A stretch of 64,000 bases of DNA from Ascaphus truei (Eukaryota > Chordata > Amphibia > Anura > Ascaphidae): NCBI GenBank assembly GCA_036426205.1, contig CM071579.1, positions 18,917,480 to 18,981,479 on the forward strand, given 5' to 3'. The notes below the pieces were generated by a model that was not told where the DNA came from, searched no databases, and saw only the letters and a list, made by a program, of their open reading frames with translations. The position numbers were made by a program, and so were the translations under genes. Position 1 is the first letter of the stretch. Each line of letters opens with the position of its first letter. Positions 11,308 to 22,716 of the stretch are shown here, piece by piece.

Positions 11308-12240
11308 TTAATCTAGCGCAACATTCTCCCCTACCAAATCCGGCCTGATGTATGTCCGGTAACTGTCTGACTTCCAGCGCCCAATCCTCCGTATCTTTGC
11401 TACCGCGAGCCCAACGCGTGCTGCTTCCGTCGCTGCCCCAATGCGAAAAGAATGCGTTCCATACTGCCCCCCTTCTAACCCTTGCTGCTTGAGACACATC
11501 CGAAAGACCCGCAAATATTGAAACCTTGACAATGCCCCCCCGTTCTGGTGCACTAACAGTGGACCCCCTTGTTCAGGCCTAATGGCCAAATAATCGTCCA
11601 ACGCTTTTGCTGGGCACACCACACTTCCAGGCAAGCCCTTCAACAAGATCCACGCTCCCTTTCCTTTCTGATCCGTTTTAGACCTCCGTACCAGCAACCT
11701 CACCAAACCTTCTCCTAAACTTACGTCAGCCCGCTGCAAGCCACCCCCTCCTTTCTTGGATACACAAACCAATTCACCTGCTCGCAGAGCTGCAAAAAAT
11801 GCTATGATGAATGTGACCTTAAAAAGTACTGCCTCAAAACTGGAAGAGCATACCACGTCTGTGGCCCGCAACAAACCTTCCAAAATTACCGGCGTCACTG
11901 GTCTTCTGCCATCCCTGCTAGTTATCCCTTTAACCATGCCTGCTAGCACCTTCCTTACCACAAAACACTTGGACACATCAACCCTACCATTCAGCCTAAG
12001 GAAGAACGATATACCCGCCATTTTTCTCCCTATGGATCCACCAGCTAAACCCTTTTCCCTCAAACTCATCATGTGACCCAGCAAAATGTCTACCTCCGAG
12101 ATCTTTTCTCCAGCCAACCTTTCTGCCTCCCGAAATTCTCGCCAAGCAGCCACATAAGCACCCCACGTACCCGGGGCGAGAGACGCCTTGATTAAATCAA
12201 TCACACCTCCGTTACCAGATCCCACAAGACTGCTGGGCAC
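11308..12240 (-). CDS. Tyrosine recombinase of Ngaro-like element
   Basis: Open frame of 310 codons. The N-terminal part (about 15-110) is the helical core-binding domain and the C-terminal part (about 115-300) the catalytic domain. Visible catalytic positions are Arg153 in ALRAGEL, Lys188 in RSKTDQ, the HSFR box (His263, Arg266), Trp289 in IGRW at the second-His position, and the nucleophile Tyr297 in RTYIRP. It would integrate the circular DNA product of the element without target-site duplication. The 5' end overlaps the RNase H frame by about 40 bp, as in related elements. The first listed codon is GTG, so translation probably starts elsewhere or by frameshift from the upstream ORF. All catalytic residues are retained, so this is the best preserved part of the element. 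Confidence 0.9.
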   Translation of the reverse strand: MPSSLVGSGNGGVIDLIKASLAPGTWGAYVAAWREFREAERLAGEKISEVDILLGHMMSLREKGLAGGSIGRKMAGISFFLRLNGRVDVSKCFVVRKVLAGMVKGITSRDGRRPVTPVILEGLLRATDVVCSSSFEAVLFKVTFIIAFFAALRAGELVCVSKKGGGGLQRADVSLGEGLVRLLVRRSKTDQKGKGAWILLKGLPGSVVCPAKALDDYLAIRPEQGGPLLVHQNGGALSRFQYLRVFRMCLKQQGLEGGQYGTHSFRIGAATEAARVGLAVAKIRRIGRWKSDSYRTYIRPDLVGENVALD

Positions 12241-13700
12241 CGTTCGCCCTGGGTCTCCGCCCCCGGTGCCAACCTCCGAAACAGCTCCATCTGCAAACGT
12301 GATAATGCATCAGCAATGTTGTTCTCCACCCCAGGAACATGCCTAGCCTTGAAACCTATATTAAGCTGTAAACACCGTAACACAAAATGCCTCAACAGAA
12401 CCAACACTGGTGGGGACCGTGAACCAAAATTATTCACAGCCTCCACCACACCCAAGTTGTCGGACCAAAACGTCACCTCCCTGTTAGCAAACTTGTCCCC
12501 CCAAAGATGTACAGCCACTAGTAAAGGGAAAAGTTCCAAAAAATGTCAGATTCCTGATAAGCTGAGTCCCTCGCCAATGCTCTGGCCATTCCTCCGCACA
12601 CCAAGCTCCATTAAAATATGCACCAAACCCTACTGACCCAGCCGCATCCGTAAATAGCTGCAGCTCATCGTTCCGCGCTGGACGCCCCCTCCACAACGTC
12701 CTTCCGTTGTAACTCTGTAAGAATTCTTGCCACACCGCCAAATCCTTCCGAATATCTGTTGTGACCCGAATGAAATGGTTGGGACGCCTTACCCCCGCTG
12801 TAGCTGCTGACAAGCGCCTGGAAAACACCCTTCCCACAGGCATAATGCGAGCTGCAAACACCAAATGGCCCATCAAAACCTGAAACTGTCTTAATGAGGC
12901 CTTCCTAAGAAGCATGAAATCCTTTATCATACTCTCCAAAACAACTAACTTCTCAGGAGGTAACCTATATTCCCTGTTCACGATTAATCAAGTTACTATG
13001 ACCAGAAACTGAGAGTGGGGTCGTGGGTGCCACTGTTTTTTTTCATTCGCCAAAGGAACCCCAAATTCGCGGTCGCCATGGCTGAAAATGAAAAGCCACC
13101 TTGCGCACAAATCAGACCCCTGCGGAACAACGAAAAAGAAGAGAACATCCAATAATGTATGATCCCTGCTGGCTGCACCCCTGCGGGATCACCACTCACA
13201 AAAATGTGCTTGAATGTTTCAAAATAAAAACAAAGACAATGCACAACCCATAGGTAAACAAAAGGTCAACAAAATAAAGCCCTTCCAACAACAGCCCAAT
13301 AAATGAAAAAACAATCTGGATGTACGGCCAAGAGTCTGAAAGCTGACTTAACGTCTGCCTTCGCCATCAATGCCCCTGCCCATCCATTCCCACCAAAGCG
13401 CCCGGTTGATCAAAGTGGCGTAGCTTTACGGAGGAATAAGTCCCTATCTATCCATCTCATTAAACTGACGACCTTTGGGTAGAAAGATGTTGAATTAACC
13501 TGAAAGCCCCCGCCTCTTTTCGGAACCACTCCCAATGGTGGACAACTTAAGATTTTTCAGGGGCGGGGAAAGGAAGGACCCGCCATTTGCCAACTCAATC
13601 TCTTTATCAATTTTATTCTTTGCTAACATCCCCATCAAACGCTTGACCGTCTTCAAATCCTCTAGCGCCCCCGATCCCTCCCTGATACTCATAAGGGGAT
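12201..13700 (-). pseudogene. Reverse transcriptase-RNase H of Ngaro-like element, frameshifted
   Basis: Minus-strand frames together show an RT followed by RNase H. RT pieces include KNLKLSTIG (13495-13692), a motif A-like DVKSAFRLLAVHP near 13340-13380, and the thumb/connection region at 12700-12981. RNase H has TDAAGSVGFGAYF near 12630 and SDNLGVVEAVN and NNIADALSR further on. The RNase H is split by a one-base excess in a T6 run on the minus strand (12538-12543 on plus): removing it would restore the frame, so this lesion may be a sequencing error. RT upstream of 12990 has stops and at least two more frameshifts. The 3' end overlaps the recombinase ORF. Confidence 0.8.
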
Positions 13701-13838
13701 CCTGAACTTTCCTTAAACCCCTCTCGTAAAGCTAGCTGCCCGTCTATTGGGGTATTTTCCAGCCAAGGCGCCATTGCCATGCTGAAACTGGCGTTCCGCC
13801 TTCTGAACAAGCTGCTGTCCTGCTCCCTTGAACCCTTA

Positions 13839-14284
13839 CTATAATTCTATAAAGCACTTTGATTTGGGATGCGACCCCCGCACCCAGTGCAAGTTGTTAG
13901 AATCTACAATTCTCAAAATTGCATTTTGACTGTTGTAACGCCAACATACCCCCGACTGCTTCCACACTGCACGCCCTCCCTGATGTGCGCACCCTGAAAA
14001 TGCTCCCGCCAGACCCCTTTTGAGGCTATTTTGACCCACGAAGCACGACCCACCCCCGGTTTTGAAACGCTTTTCTAATCGTATCACGAATACTTAAAAA
14101 GCGCCGAGCATAAATGCGGATCCTTTCCCCTCGCAACCGCCCGCCAAATCCGACAGAAATGCCCTGTGCGACCAATTACGGACGTCGCGAGGAAAAAGAC
14201 GCTTTGACCACATCCTCTCTCCACACCCAAAGACACCTGATGCCACTCTCCACCAACGTTCCACGGTGCTCCCCCGGCAAGCAC
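13839..14284 (-). pseudogene. Gag remnant of Ngaro-like element
   Basis: Minus-strand frame 13839-14087 contains VCWRYNSQN and, 20 residues later, GSHPKSKCF. These resemble the C-terminal Cys/His segment of DIRS/Ngaro gag proteins, with the middle scrambled by frameshift. It sits immediately upstream of RT in the element's orientation. The frames at 14084-14602 could be more gag but show no recognisable motif. The identification rests on a short motif and position. Confidence 0.45.
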
Positions 14285-14749
14285 TGAATCTGACCCCCTC
14301 GTCCGCTCACTTGAATTGCATTCTCACTGCTTGCTTAGTGGATAATAACGTTGTCAAGGCATATAGCTAACTGAACGCCTTAACCACCGCACTAATCATT
14401 TTGTACTCGCATCGCCCGCTAACCCCAACTCCAACACCTGTGGCCCAGGAGGAGCTAAGAATGCCCGGCAAGTAACACTCTTATTTCCCAAACAAGCAAA
14501 TCTTTTCGTTACCCTTCGATGCCCCAGCCCGGCGGTGTTTTGAACCGCCTGTCGGGACTGACCCCAAACCCTTGTCCTCCAAGCCTCTGACAGCAAGATC
14601 AACCGAGGCCCGGACGCTTCGCGAGCCGTGGAAGAAGTACCAGCGCCGAAGCGAGTCGACCGCGTCCCGGCCGTTCCAGATTACACTGTAAATGAGGAAG
14701 CAAAATATAAACCCCCAATTAAGCTAACCTTCATTCCTGAATAAACTCT

Positions 14750-14997
14750 TATTTATTTTTTTTTTTTTAAAAGGACCAATCCTTTACTACGTTTCTTCTA
14801 GGCTGGGACACCAAACCCCCCAACCTCTTTTTTTTTTTTTTGTTTTTATTATCAACATCCTTTCCAGCCTTCCTTCACCAGTAACCGGCTATGGCGAGCA
14901 TGCGGGCCTCCCAAAATCCCCCATCTTTTTTTTTTTTTTCTTTTTATGGGGAGAAAGGGAACACTTAGCCACCTACTCGCGCTCCATCCATGCTCTT

Positions 14998-15029
<32 letters not shown>

Positions 15030-15030
15030 C
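14750..15030. repeat. Poly-T tracts
   Basis: Four long T runs (near 14756, 14828, 14928 and 14998-15026) interspersed with short unique sequence. Confidence 0.9.
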
Positions 15031-16873
15031 TTGGGACCATGTCCACACCCTGGTTTTCCAGGGACCCATGTCCCACCTTCTTTTTTTTTTTTGTTTTTTT
15101 CTGCAGGGACCCATGTCCCACTCTTGTTTTTTCCAGGGACCCATGTCCACCCTTTTTCCAGGGACCCATGTCCCACACCTGTTTTTGTGGGGGACCCATG
15201 TCCAACACTTGTTTTTTGTGGGACCCATCCACACCTGTTTTGTGGGGACACCATGTCCACACTGTTTTGTGGGGGACCCATGTCCCACACCGTTTTGTTT
15301 TTTTTTTTTTTTTTTTTTTTTTTTTGTGTGGGACCATGTCCCACCCTTTTTTCCAGGGGCCCATGTCCCACACCTGTTTTTGTTTGGGACCATGTCCAAA
15401 CTTTGTTTTTGTTTGGAACCATGTCCAAACTGTTTTGTGGGGAACCCATGTCCCACCACCTGTTTTTTGTGGAGACCCATGTCCCACCCCTTGCTTTTCA
15501 GGACCCATGTCCCACCTGTTTTTGTGGAGACCATGTCCCACCCTTGCTTTTTCCAGGGACCATGTCCCACACCTGTTTTGTGGAGACCCATGTCCCACCC
15601 TTCGCTTTTCCAGGGACCCCCATGTCCCACACCTGTTTTGTGGAGACCCAGTCCCAACCCTTGCTTTTTCCAGGGAACCATGTCCACACACCTGTTTTTG
15701 TGGAGGACCCATGTTGTTTCCACCTGCTTTTTCCAGGGACCATGTCCCACACGTTTTGTGGAGACTCCATGTCCACCCTTGCTTTTTCAAGGGACCCATG
15801 TCCCACACTGTTTTTGTGGGGACCCATGTCAACATTGTTTTTTTTTTTTTTTTTTTTTTGTGGGGACCATGTCACAACACTTGGTTTTTGTGGTGGACAT
15901 CGTCCCACACGTTTTTGTGGAGACCCATGTCCCACCTCTTGTTTTTTCGGGGCCATGTTCCCACATTGTTTTTTGTGGGGATCATGTCCCACACTGTTTT
16001 TGTGGAGACCCATGTCCCCCCCTTGTTTTTTTCCAGGGAACCATGTCCAACACTTGTTTTTTGTGGGGAACCATGTCATAGCACACTTGTTTTTGTGGGG
16101 ACCCATGTCCACAACTGTTTTTGTGGAGACCCATGTCCCACACCCGTTTTTTCAGGGGCCCAGTCCCACCCCACTGTTTTCGTGGGTGACCCATGTCAAA
16201 CACTTGTTTTGTGTGGGGACCCATGCCCACACATGTTTTCTGTGGGGACCCCATAGTCCAACACTTGTTTTTTGGTGGGGACCCATGTCCAACACTTGGT
16301 TTTGTGGGGACCCATGTCCCACACCTGTTTTTGTGGGACCCATGCCCACCCTTGCTTTTTCCAGGGACCCATGTCCCACACCTGTTTTTTGTGGAGACCC
16401 ATGTCCCACCCTTGCTTTTTCCAGGGACACATGTAACCAACACTTTTTTTTGGGGGACCCATGTCAACACTTGTTTTTTGTGGGGACCATGTCCACACAT
16501 GTTTTTTGTGGAGACCCAGTCCCACCTTGTTTTTCCAGGGGCCCATGTCCCACACACTGTTTTCGTGGAGACCCCATGTCCCACCCTTGTTTTTTCCAGG
16601 GGCCGGTGTACCCACACCTTGTTTTCGTGGTGACCCATGTCCAACACTTGTTTTTGTGGGGACCCATGTCACCCACACCTGTTCTTGTGGGGGACCCATG
16701 TCCAAACACTGTTTTTTGTGGGGACCCATTGTCACCACACTGTTTTTGTGGAGACCCATGTCCCACCCCCTGTTGTTTCCAGGGGCCCATGTCCACACCT
16801 GTTTGTGGGGACCCATGTCCAACACTTGTTTGTTAGGGACCCATGTCCCAACTGTTTAGTGGGGACCCATCCA
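15031..16873. repeat. VNTR of alternating ~30-bp modules (about 1.8 kb)
   Basis: More than fifty units, each carrying GGGACCCATGTCCCAC or GAGACCCATGTCCCAC. One module continues CCTTGCTTTTTCCA, the other ACCTGTTTTTGTGG. Long T runs are embedded at about 15067, 15295-15325 and 15838-15859. The array is full of one-base insertions and deletions, which keep opening long frames in all phases; none is a real protein. GGGACCCATGTCCC is partly self-complementary, so each unit can form a small hairpin. Confidence 0.95.
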
Positions 16874-17439
16874 ACCAGGCTCCTCCCAAAAGTCACCAGC
16901 TTCAACCAAATAGGATGTGGATTTCCAAAAAACTCCGCAGAGACATACCCTTCTGCACCACAACGCCTCCCGTGCTCCGTAACTAGGACCCCCCTCATCA
17001 CTTGATGATGGCCACGCCTCAGCGCAAGGTAGCATGGGAACCGCCCCTGTCCTCTCGCGTCTTCACGACTGCCCAAATTCCTTGATCACTCCAGCTTTCA
17101 GCACTAGTGCACACAACTGTTTTGAAACCATCCTTCCTCATGGTTGTGTGTCCGTACAAAAGCTGCATGGTGCTTGACCTGAAAGGACATCGCTACTAAC
17201 GCTGTAATTTTATCCAATGGCTCGTTCAACACTGTTTAATTCCACACCAAATCCTGCCAGCAACTACTCTTGAACTCTTGCCTGGCCGACTTCCACGAAA
17301 ACCAGTGCACTTGAATAGACTTAGAAACCGCTTCTAAAGCTGTAATAAACATAAAAAACCCGCATTAATGCTTTATATTTTAGCACCTTAACACCCCCCA
17401 CCTCCATCCATTAGCGCTAACATCCAACCAACCATTGCT
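16874..17439. other. No gene recognised; possible 5' part of the Ngaro-like element
   Basis: Ordinary-complexity sequence between the VNTR and the poly-T region. It lies on the 5' side of the minus-strand Ngaro, so it may be leader or gag sequence separated by the VNTR, but I see no motif that shows this. Confidence 0.3.
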
Positions 17440-17640
17440 GTATTTTTTTTTTTTTTTTTTTTTTTTAAGTATGGTGTCACCCACGACACGAAAAACCTTA
17501 GCATTGTCTTCCCTTAACCACAACCAAGACCAACTCAAAAGGCTTTTTTTTTTTTTTTTTTTTTTAAAAAACCTTTTTTTTTTTTTTTTTAATATACATT
17601 TTATTTAATTTCATTATTTTTTTTTTTTTTTTAAATGGAC
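17440..17640. repeat. Poly-T tracts
   Basis: Four T runs of 12-26 bases within 200 bp. Confidence 0.95.
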
Positions 17641-18154
17641 AGCCCCACCGGACCACTCCCACTGTTTAAAAGAGTGGAAAAGAAAAAAGGGGGGGGGAAG
17701 GAAGAGGGCCAATATCTCCCCAAGGAGGAAGGGAGGAGGGGGGGCAAAAGCCACACCATTCCAGCCAAAACCACCAAAAGCCCCTTCCCCAAGCCGTAAC
17801 AACAGCCTTGCCCCCGCCCCCCAAAAAAACCCCCACCCCCCTGATCATCGTCAGGAGGCGGAACCACATTGCAAGCTCGTGTTCCCCTTGCCATTAACCC
17901 CACACCGCACGGCTTAAGCGTGGGCCTGGGCGAGCCTCTCTTCCCCCCCCCAGCCACAAAGCGGCATAATAGGAGAAAAGGAACAGGGGGCTCGCAAACG
18001 GCGGAACTCGGAACACCTCCTCCTCCAAGCCGCGTTCGCCTCTTTCGCGCAACAGCCCCAGGTAGGAGGTAACTCTCCTCGTCATTCTCCCTCTCCCCCC
18101 GCCGTGCCACCAATAGAAAACGCAATGAAACAAAACGGCAGGACAAAAAACCTA

Positions 18155-18415
18155 TCCTTCCGCAATCCCCCCCCCGAGCACCGGCACAAACACCGGCACA
18201 AAAACCACTACCGGTGGGGGGGGAGGCGAGGGTCCCTCAACACGACGAAGGAAGGGAGGTACAAACAGCTTCTCTGCAATCCCCCCCCTCCCCCCCGGGC
18301 ACCGGCAAAACCCCGTTAGTAAAAACAACGGCGGGGGGTGGTTGGGGGGAGCCGGAGGATCCCTCACCACGAGGAGGGAAGGGAAAATCCCTCACCCCGG
18401 GAGGGGGGTCAAAAC
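18155..18415. repeat. GC-rich direct repeat, two ~110-bp copies
   Basis: CAATCCCCCCC...CACCGGCA...GGTGGGGGG...CCTCA...CGA..GAAGG occurs at about 18160-18265 and again at 18278-18390. C and G runs dominate. Such paired repeats could be terminal repeats of an element, but I cannot tie them to the Ngaro ends. Confidence 0.6.
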
Positions 18416-18963
18416 CACTTAAAACCTACTAAACACAGGAGAAGAGAGGAGAGTGTCCAAACAGTTGAAACGCCAAGGAACAAGTGACAGTTGCTTGTTC
18501 CTTGGCTCTATTTGAAAAACTAACTGCCCCAACTGCCTTCTCCGATCGCGCACGCGACCAACAGCCTAGCTGGGGGGGAGGGGGGGGCCGCACCCCCCGG
18601 TCAATAGCTGTAGCCACCCATGCGGGCTAGGCCAGCTCTATAATGTTCTACACGCAAAAATGTTGATACTGGTATATACCAATCGGCATATGTTAGACAT
18701 AATATACTACATTCAGAACTGTTCTTGTTCCTTTTGGTTAAAACGTATCCATCGCTCGCCCGTTTATTTAACGCAGCAGTCTGCGGCGGCGGCCATTTTA
18801 TTGTTTTCCATACTTGGAAAGATCCCTTCTGGCCCTTTGCAAAGCGAACGTTGTTATTTTTTTTTTTTTAAATCTGCCGCTACGTTTGGGGTATACGCGT
18901 ATGAAATATTACAGGTCCTGGAGGTTAAAATGAAGTTCTTCCCAGGGCTCATTGCAGTCTAAA

Positions 18964-18979
18964 GGTTACCATGGTAACC
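18964..18979. promoter_or_regulatory. Palindromic RFX X-box-like site
   Basis: GGTTACCATGGTAACC is a perfect 16-bp palindrome containing GTTACCATGGTAAC, which fits the RFX X-box consensus. Binding or function is not shown by sequence alone. Confidence 0.4.
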
Positions 18980-19023
18980 TCGGACCGTAGCTATGGAGAA
19001 ATCATGTTTTCAACATTATACGA

Positions 19024-19180
19024 ATTAAAGGAGCACTCCCAGCAATATCCTACGTGCCGTTTTTTTTAATTAAATAAATCGGTTCTGTAGTATTAGATAA
19101 TACTTACTGCCTTTTTAAAAAAAAAATTAAACTCAATGCTATTTTTAATGAGTTTTAATATACTGATAATCTTTTGATTT
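19024..19180. repeat. MITE family B, truncated relative
   Basis: Starts at TTAAAGGAGCACTCCCAGC and continues CAATATCCTACGTG..., then an AATAAATC tract, parallel to the left part of the complete copy at 19190-19641. TTAAAGGAG matches the TTAAAGGRR end known from amphibian T2/Kolobok-type MITEs. Confidence 0.6.
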
Positions 19181-19189
19181 CTAAGGGTT

Positions 19190-19641
19190 TTTAACTGCAG
19201 ACCAAGCAATATCCTACATGTGTGTTTGTTAAAATAAATCAATTCTATACTATGAGGAAATACTAGTAGTATTTAAAAAAAAAAAAAAAAACAACAACTC
19301 AATGACATTTTTAATGTATTATAATGTAACAAGCATTTTTTGTTTCTATAGCAACCATTTACAAAGTCACATCACCTTCCTCTTCTGAAATGGGCTCTGG
19401 CACACCCCTTTTTGAGCTCTGCCCTCACTCTAGCAGTGCACCAATTATATCTAGTGACTGCCTGGTCACATGATATTTCCCACAGAACTTTGCATCTTTG
19501 GTCCTCTTCTGCTGCACTAACGGAAATTTAGTGAACCCCCAAGCTGAATCTTCGCCATCGATCACAGGAGAATGGATCCATAGGCAATTTAGCTAATTAC
19601 GTATCTTTTTTTTTTAATGGCAGCTTGGACTGCTGCTTTAA
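19190..19641. repeat. MITE family B, about 450 bp, TTAA-type ends
   Basis: Left end AACTGCAGACCAAGC and right end GGCAGCTTGGACTGCTGCTTTAA are inverted repeats. Similar elements occur at 23395, 25359, 37102 and 43593. The TTAA at the ends suggests a TTAA-targeting DNA transposon (Kolobok- or piggyBac-like) rather than hAT. No ORF is present. Confidence 0.75.
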
Positions 19642-19649
19642 GCACCTCC

Positions 19650-20038
19650 CCAGCAGTGCAAGATCTTTGTAACACTTTCCTATTTGTGATCATTTGTTGC
19701 CAATATTCCCATCAGTTTTAGCTGCAAACTGTAACAATAGATAATGTTACCTTATATCTAAGAATACATTGTAGCTGCTGAGTTACACTGACTAAAGATT
19801 GATTGAAACTAAAAGGCAGCCATTTAGTAAACCCTGGGAAGCTGGATTTTGCTGATCAATCAAGGGAGAACTAATCGATTGGAAGCTTAGGTAACTCGTT
19901 TTCAATGAAGGTAATCAAAGGCAGCATATACTGTATTTAAACAGAAAAGAATATAATATATATATATTAAGCTGCTTGGATTCACTCTTCAACTCATATA
20001 GTCTTCTGGAGGGGTGGGGGGAATTGCAGCTTTAACCT
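19650..20038. repeat. Diverged MITE family B relative
   Basis: Contains GCAGCCATTTAGTAAACCC, GATCAATCAAGGGAGAACTAA and GCTTAGGTAACTC in the same order as the family B body, and ends AATTGCAGCTTTAA. It directly follows the 19190-19641 copy. Confidence 0.45.
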
Positions 20039-20114
20039 CTTAACTGCCGAGTCAGTTTAACTCGTGTGTGACCTGGGGCATTTTATCATTTGCTTCTGTA
20101 CCATGCCCATAGAC

Positions 20115-20903
20115 CAAGGATGGCTAACTCCAGTATTCAAGGGCAACCAACATGTCAGGTTTTAAGGATTTTCCTGCTTCAGCACACGTGGTTCAATCAG
20201 TGAAGAAGGAGAAATTGTGGGTGTTGATGTATATTATCTACGATGTTATGTTGGTTAGACGTATTAGAATTTGGTTTTGTAGATTTCTGCTGCCTGGGTG
20301 AGAATAAGGGGATCTCAACTCCCTAGAACATATGCAATAAGTAGAAGAACACCCTAGCGCATAAAATCTAAATAGTAATAGACCCTTACGTTTTATGTGG
20401 TACCGAGGTCCTAAATAACAATTATGCCGTTTTAATCATAAAAGAATTGAATATAAATTTTTTTATAAAGATAATAATAATGACAAATACCAAACTATTA
20501 AGCTCACTATACCTAAAACCTTGTTCAAGCTTGAACCATAAACCTTAAATATAATCAACACATAGTAAAACATACATATCAATCAAAGCAAACCATTTCT
20601 CACAAACTAATTGATTGATGTAATGTATTGGCATTCAAGGAATATATTCCCAATCAAAGTCATTGCTGCAATTTGATTTGCCTTGTGTATTAGGCACTAT
20701 GGCCCTGGTTAAAAACAGTTGAATCCAAAAGAAGGTCTAGATTGAACTGTGATCGTCTATTCCCTGCAATCAGGGGAAAGGGTATAACAAATCCCTATTA
20801 GAGACGTAAAATGGAGATAGACATTCTTTTCGATTCAACCATCGTTGAATCCTTAAAACGTGACCTGTTGGTGGCCATTGAGGACTAGAGTTGGCCGCCC
20901 CTG
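20115..20903. repeat. Family A hAT MITE split by about 630 bp of unrelated sequence
   Basis: Left arm 20115-20203 and right arm about 20830-20903 are both family A, and the whole unit is bounded by a perfect 8-bp duplication CCATAGAC (20107-20114, 20904-20911). The interior (about 20204-20830) has no matching arms elsewhere in the window. It is either a nested insertion or the interior of a longer parental hAT element. Confidence 0.8.
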
Positions 20904-21012
20904 CCATAGACATTCAAGCCATGGAATTGCATTGTAGAAATGAATACGTTGCAGTGTTCCTCCAATACTCGCGGTGCAGTTAATGCATGGTCACCCTTGG
21001 GGCTTTTTCCTC

Positions 21013-21167
21013 CAGTGCAGGATTTCCCAAATCCAGGCCTCAAGTACCACGACCGTCCAGGTTTAAAGGATATCTCTACGTCATCATTTTGACTGAGCCA
21101 CCTGAGCTCAAACCGGTGTCCCCTGGGGGGTCTCTAGCTGAACTGCTAGTGTAGTTGGAAACCACTG
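21013..21167. repeat. Short hAT-like non-autonomous element
   Basis: Left end CAGTGCAGGATTTCCCAAA and right end GTTGGAAACCACTG are imperfect inverted repeats of the CAGTGGTTTCCAA type. I do not see an 8-bp duplication. Confidence 0.4.
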
Positions 21168-22528
21168 CTCTAGTGATCCCAGCGTCCCGAACCCGGATCC
21201 AAAAAGTGTACAGGACAAGAGGAGAGGAGAGGGGAGGAAATCCTGCTCTGTCTATCCAAGCGTTCTCAGAGCAGGTACATGTGAGGTTTTGCATAGCACC
21301 TTCTTCCAATGGGTGAGCATAACTGAATGGGTGGGCATAACTGAAGGAGGGACTCTGATCCCAAAACGTTATATGTACCCACACTGGGAATGCTTCAATT
21401 AAAACAAGAATTGCAGTGTATTCTCTGATTGTCATTTCCCCGGATTGGCTTTGCAGTGTGTACACATACTCAGCTGTCTATCAAATATGGTAAATGTAAT
21501 AACAAATTAAAACATGATTAAAATAGATACAGTCTTAGGGGATCAGTCGCACAATGGGGAGGGAGGGGGGGGGAGCGCCCCGTGCAACAGTGACCATTCT
21601 GTGCTATCCCTGTTTAATGAATAATGCCCTGTTTGTCTCGGCGGAACATCCAGTGCAAAAGTGGAACAAAAAACACTACACCAATGGGAAAAAAAACAAC
21701 TGCAAACAATGGTTTTTTGGTTAGTTATTTTTCGCTTCAATTTTGCAGCTGGGAGATCTTGATACATCTCCCCTTCTATAGTCTACATTATTCTAATCTT
21801 TTATTTATATGGCGCCAACGTATTCTGTAGCGCAGTATAATGTGGAGGTCTATAATAAGGTTTTAGAGAATTGAGAGTTGCATTTTCTATTGCACTTGTG
21901 TGTTCTGCGTATCACAACCAAAATAATTGCACCCGATCTGTAAAAAAAAAATGAATAAAAAAATCCCATTCAAACCGATGTCCGGTGCAAATGCTGCCCC
22001 TGAAGTACTGTGCTGTGACTCCTGTCCTATCTCCCCCAGCTCCCAGCGGGAGGAAGCCGGAAGTCACACGACACATTATGAATGTATCAAATGCTGCGCG
22101 TCTGTAATAAAGACGTAGCCAATGTTATTGCAGCCTGTGGTGTTACCCCGCGGGTGAAATACGGCAATAGCCCCGCCCCTTCTCACGCGCGGCTGATTCA
22201 AAACAATGGCTGCTTCTACCGCTACCGCGTTGTGGATGTGCCGCTGGCTACATCTGTCTGCGTTAAAATCCATAGCCCAGAATCCCCAAGGCCATGTGAT
22301 GCGGTTATAAGCAGAATATGGTGTAGTCCGACCGCCTAAGTACGGACACACGGACCCCAGAGTTGTTTGAGATGGGTACCGTAATGTTTATTAGGGTGAG
22401 TGCACATCTAAAGCAAAAGGTCACACCGGTTATTTTCAGAACAGAAGAAACAAAACGTAGATGTTGACAGCTGATTCAAACGTATGTGTTGTAACAATCT
22501 GCGTGATTACAACTAAATCTTTTACTGG
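21168..22528. other. No gene; short LINE 3'-tail remnant at 21791-21845
   Basis: TTTATTTATATGGCGCCAACGTATTC is, on the minus strand, the GCGCTATATAAATAAA-type 3' tail shared by the L2-like fragments near 39600 and 52340 (AATAAA...GGCGC form). The rest shows no supported feature. Confidence 0.45.
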
Positions 22529-22536
22529 TTGTAATG

Positions 22537-22716
22537 CGGTGTGTGGCCAATGCCAGTCCTCAAGGGCCACCAACAGGTCAGGTTTTAAGGATATCCCTGC
22601 TTCAGCGCAGGTGGCTCAATCAGTGTCTCAGTGATTCAGCCACCCGCACTGAAGCAGGGATTTCCTTAAAACCGGACCTGTCGGTGGCCCTTGAGGACTG
22701 GCGTTGGCCACTCCTG
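22537..22716. repeat. hAT-type foldback MITE (family A), compact copy
   Basis: The simplest copy here: one unit per arm, with GGCCAATGCCAGTCCTCAAGG at the left (GGCCAATGCCAG / TCCTCAAGG) and its complement at the right. Flanks TTGTAATG and ATGCAATG match at 6 of 8 positions. It can be taken as the near-minimal form of the family. Confidence 0.85.

Larger units (their letters stand above)
10430..14700 (-). mobile_element. Ngaro-like (DIRS-group) tyrosine-recombinase retrotransposon, partly degraded
   Basis: Read on the minus strand, the order is gag remnant, RT-RNase H, tyrosine recombinase, SGNH hydrolase. RT joined to a tyrosine recombinase instead of an integrase defines the DIRS group. 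Absence of a methyltransferase domain and presence of an extra SGNH ORF point to the Ngaro branch known from fish and amphibians. The recombinase and SGNH ORFs are open; gag and RT have frameshifts and stops. Outer ends are approximate because I could not find the expected split direct repeats; the 5' side runs into the VNTR at 15 kb. Confidence 0.85.

Noticed and set aside
14852..16859. Open frames of 200-600 codons on both strands
   Set aside because: They follow the 30-bp VNTR with T runs and shift phase with its indels; low complexity and no start or codon bias.
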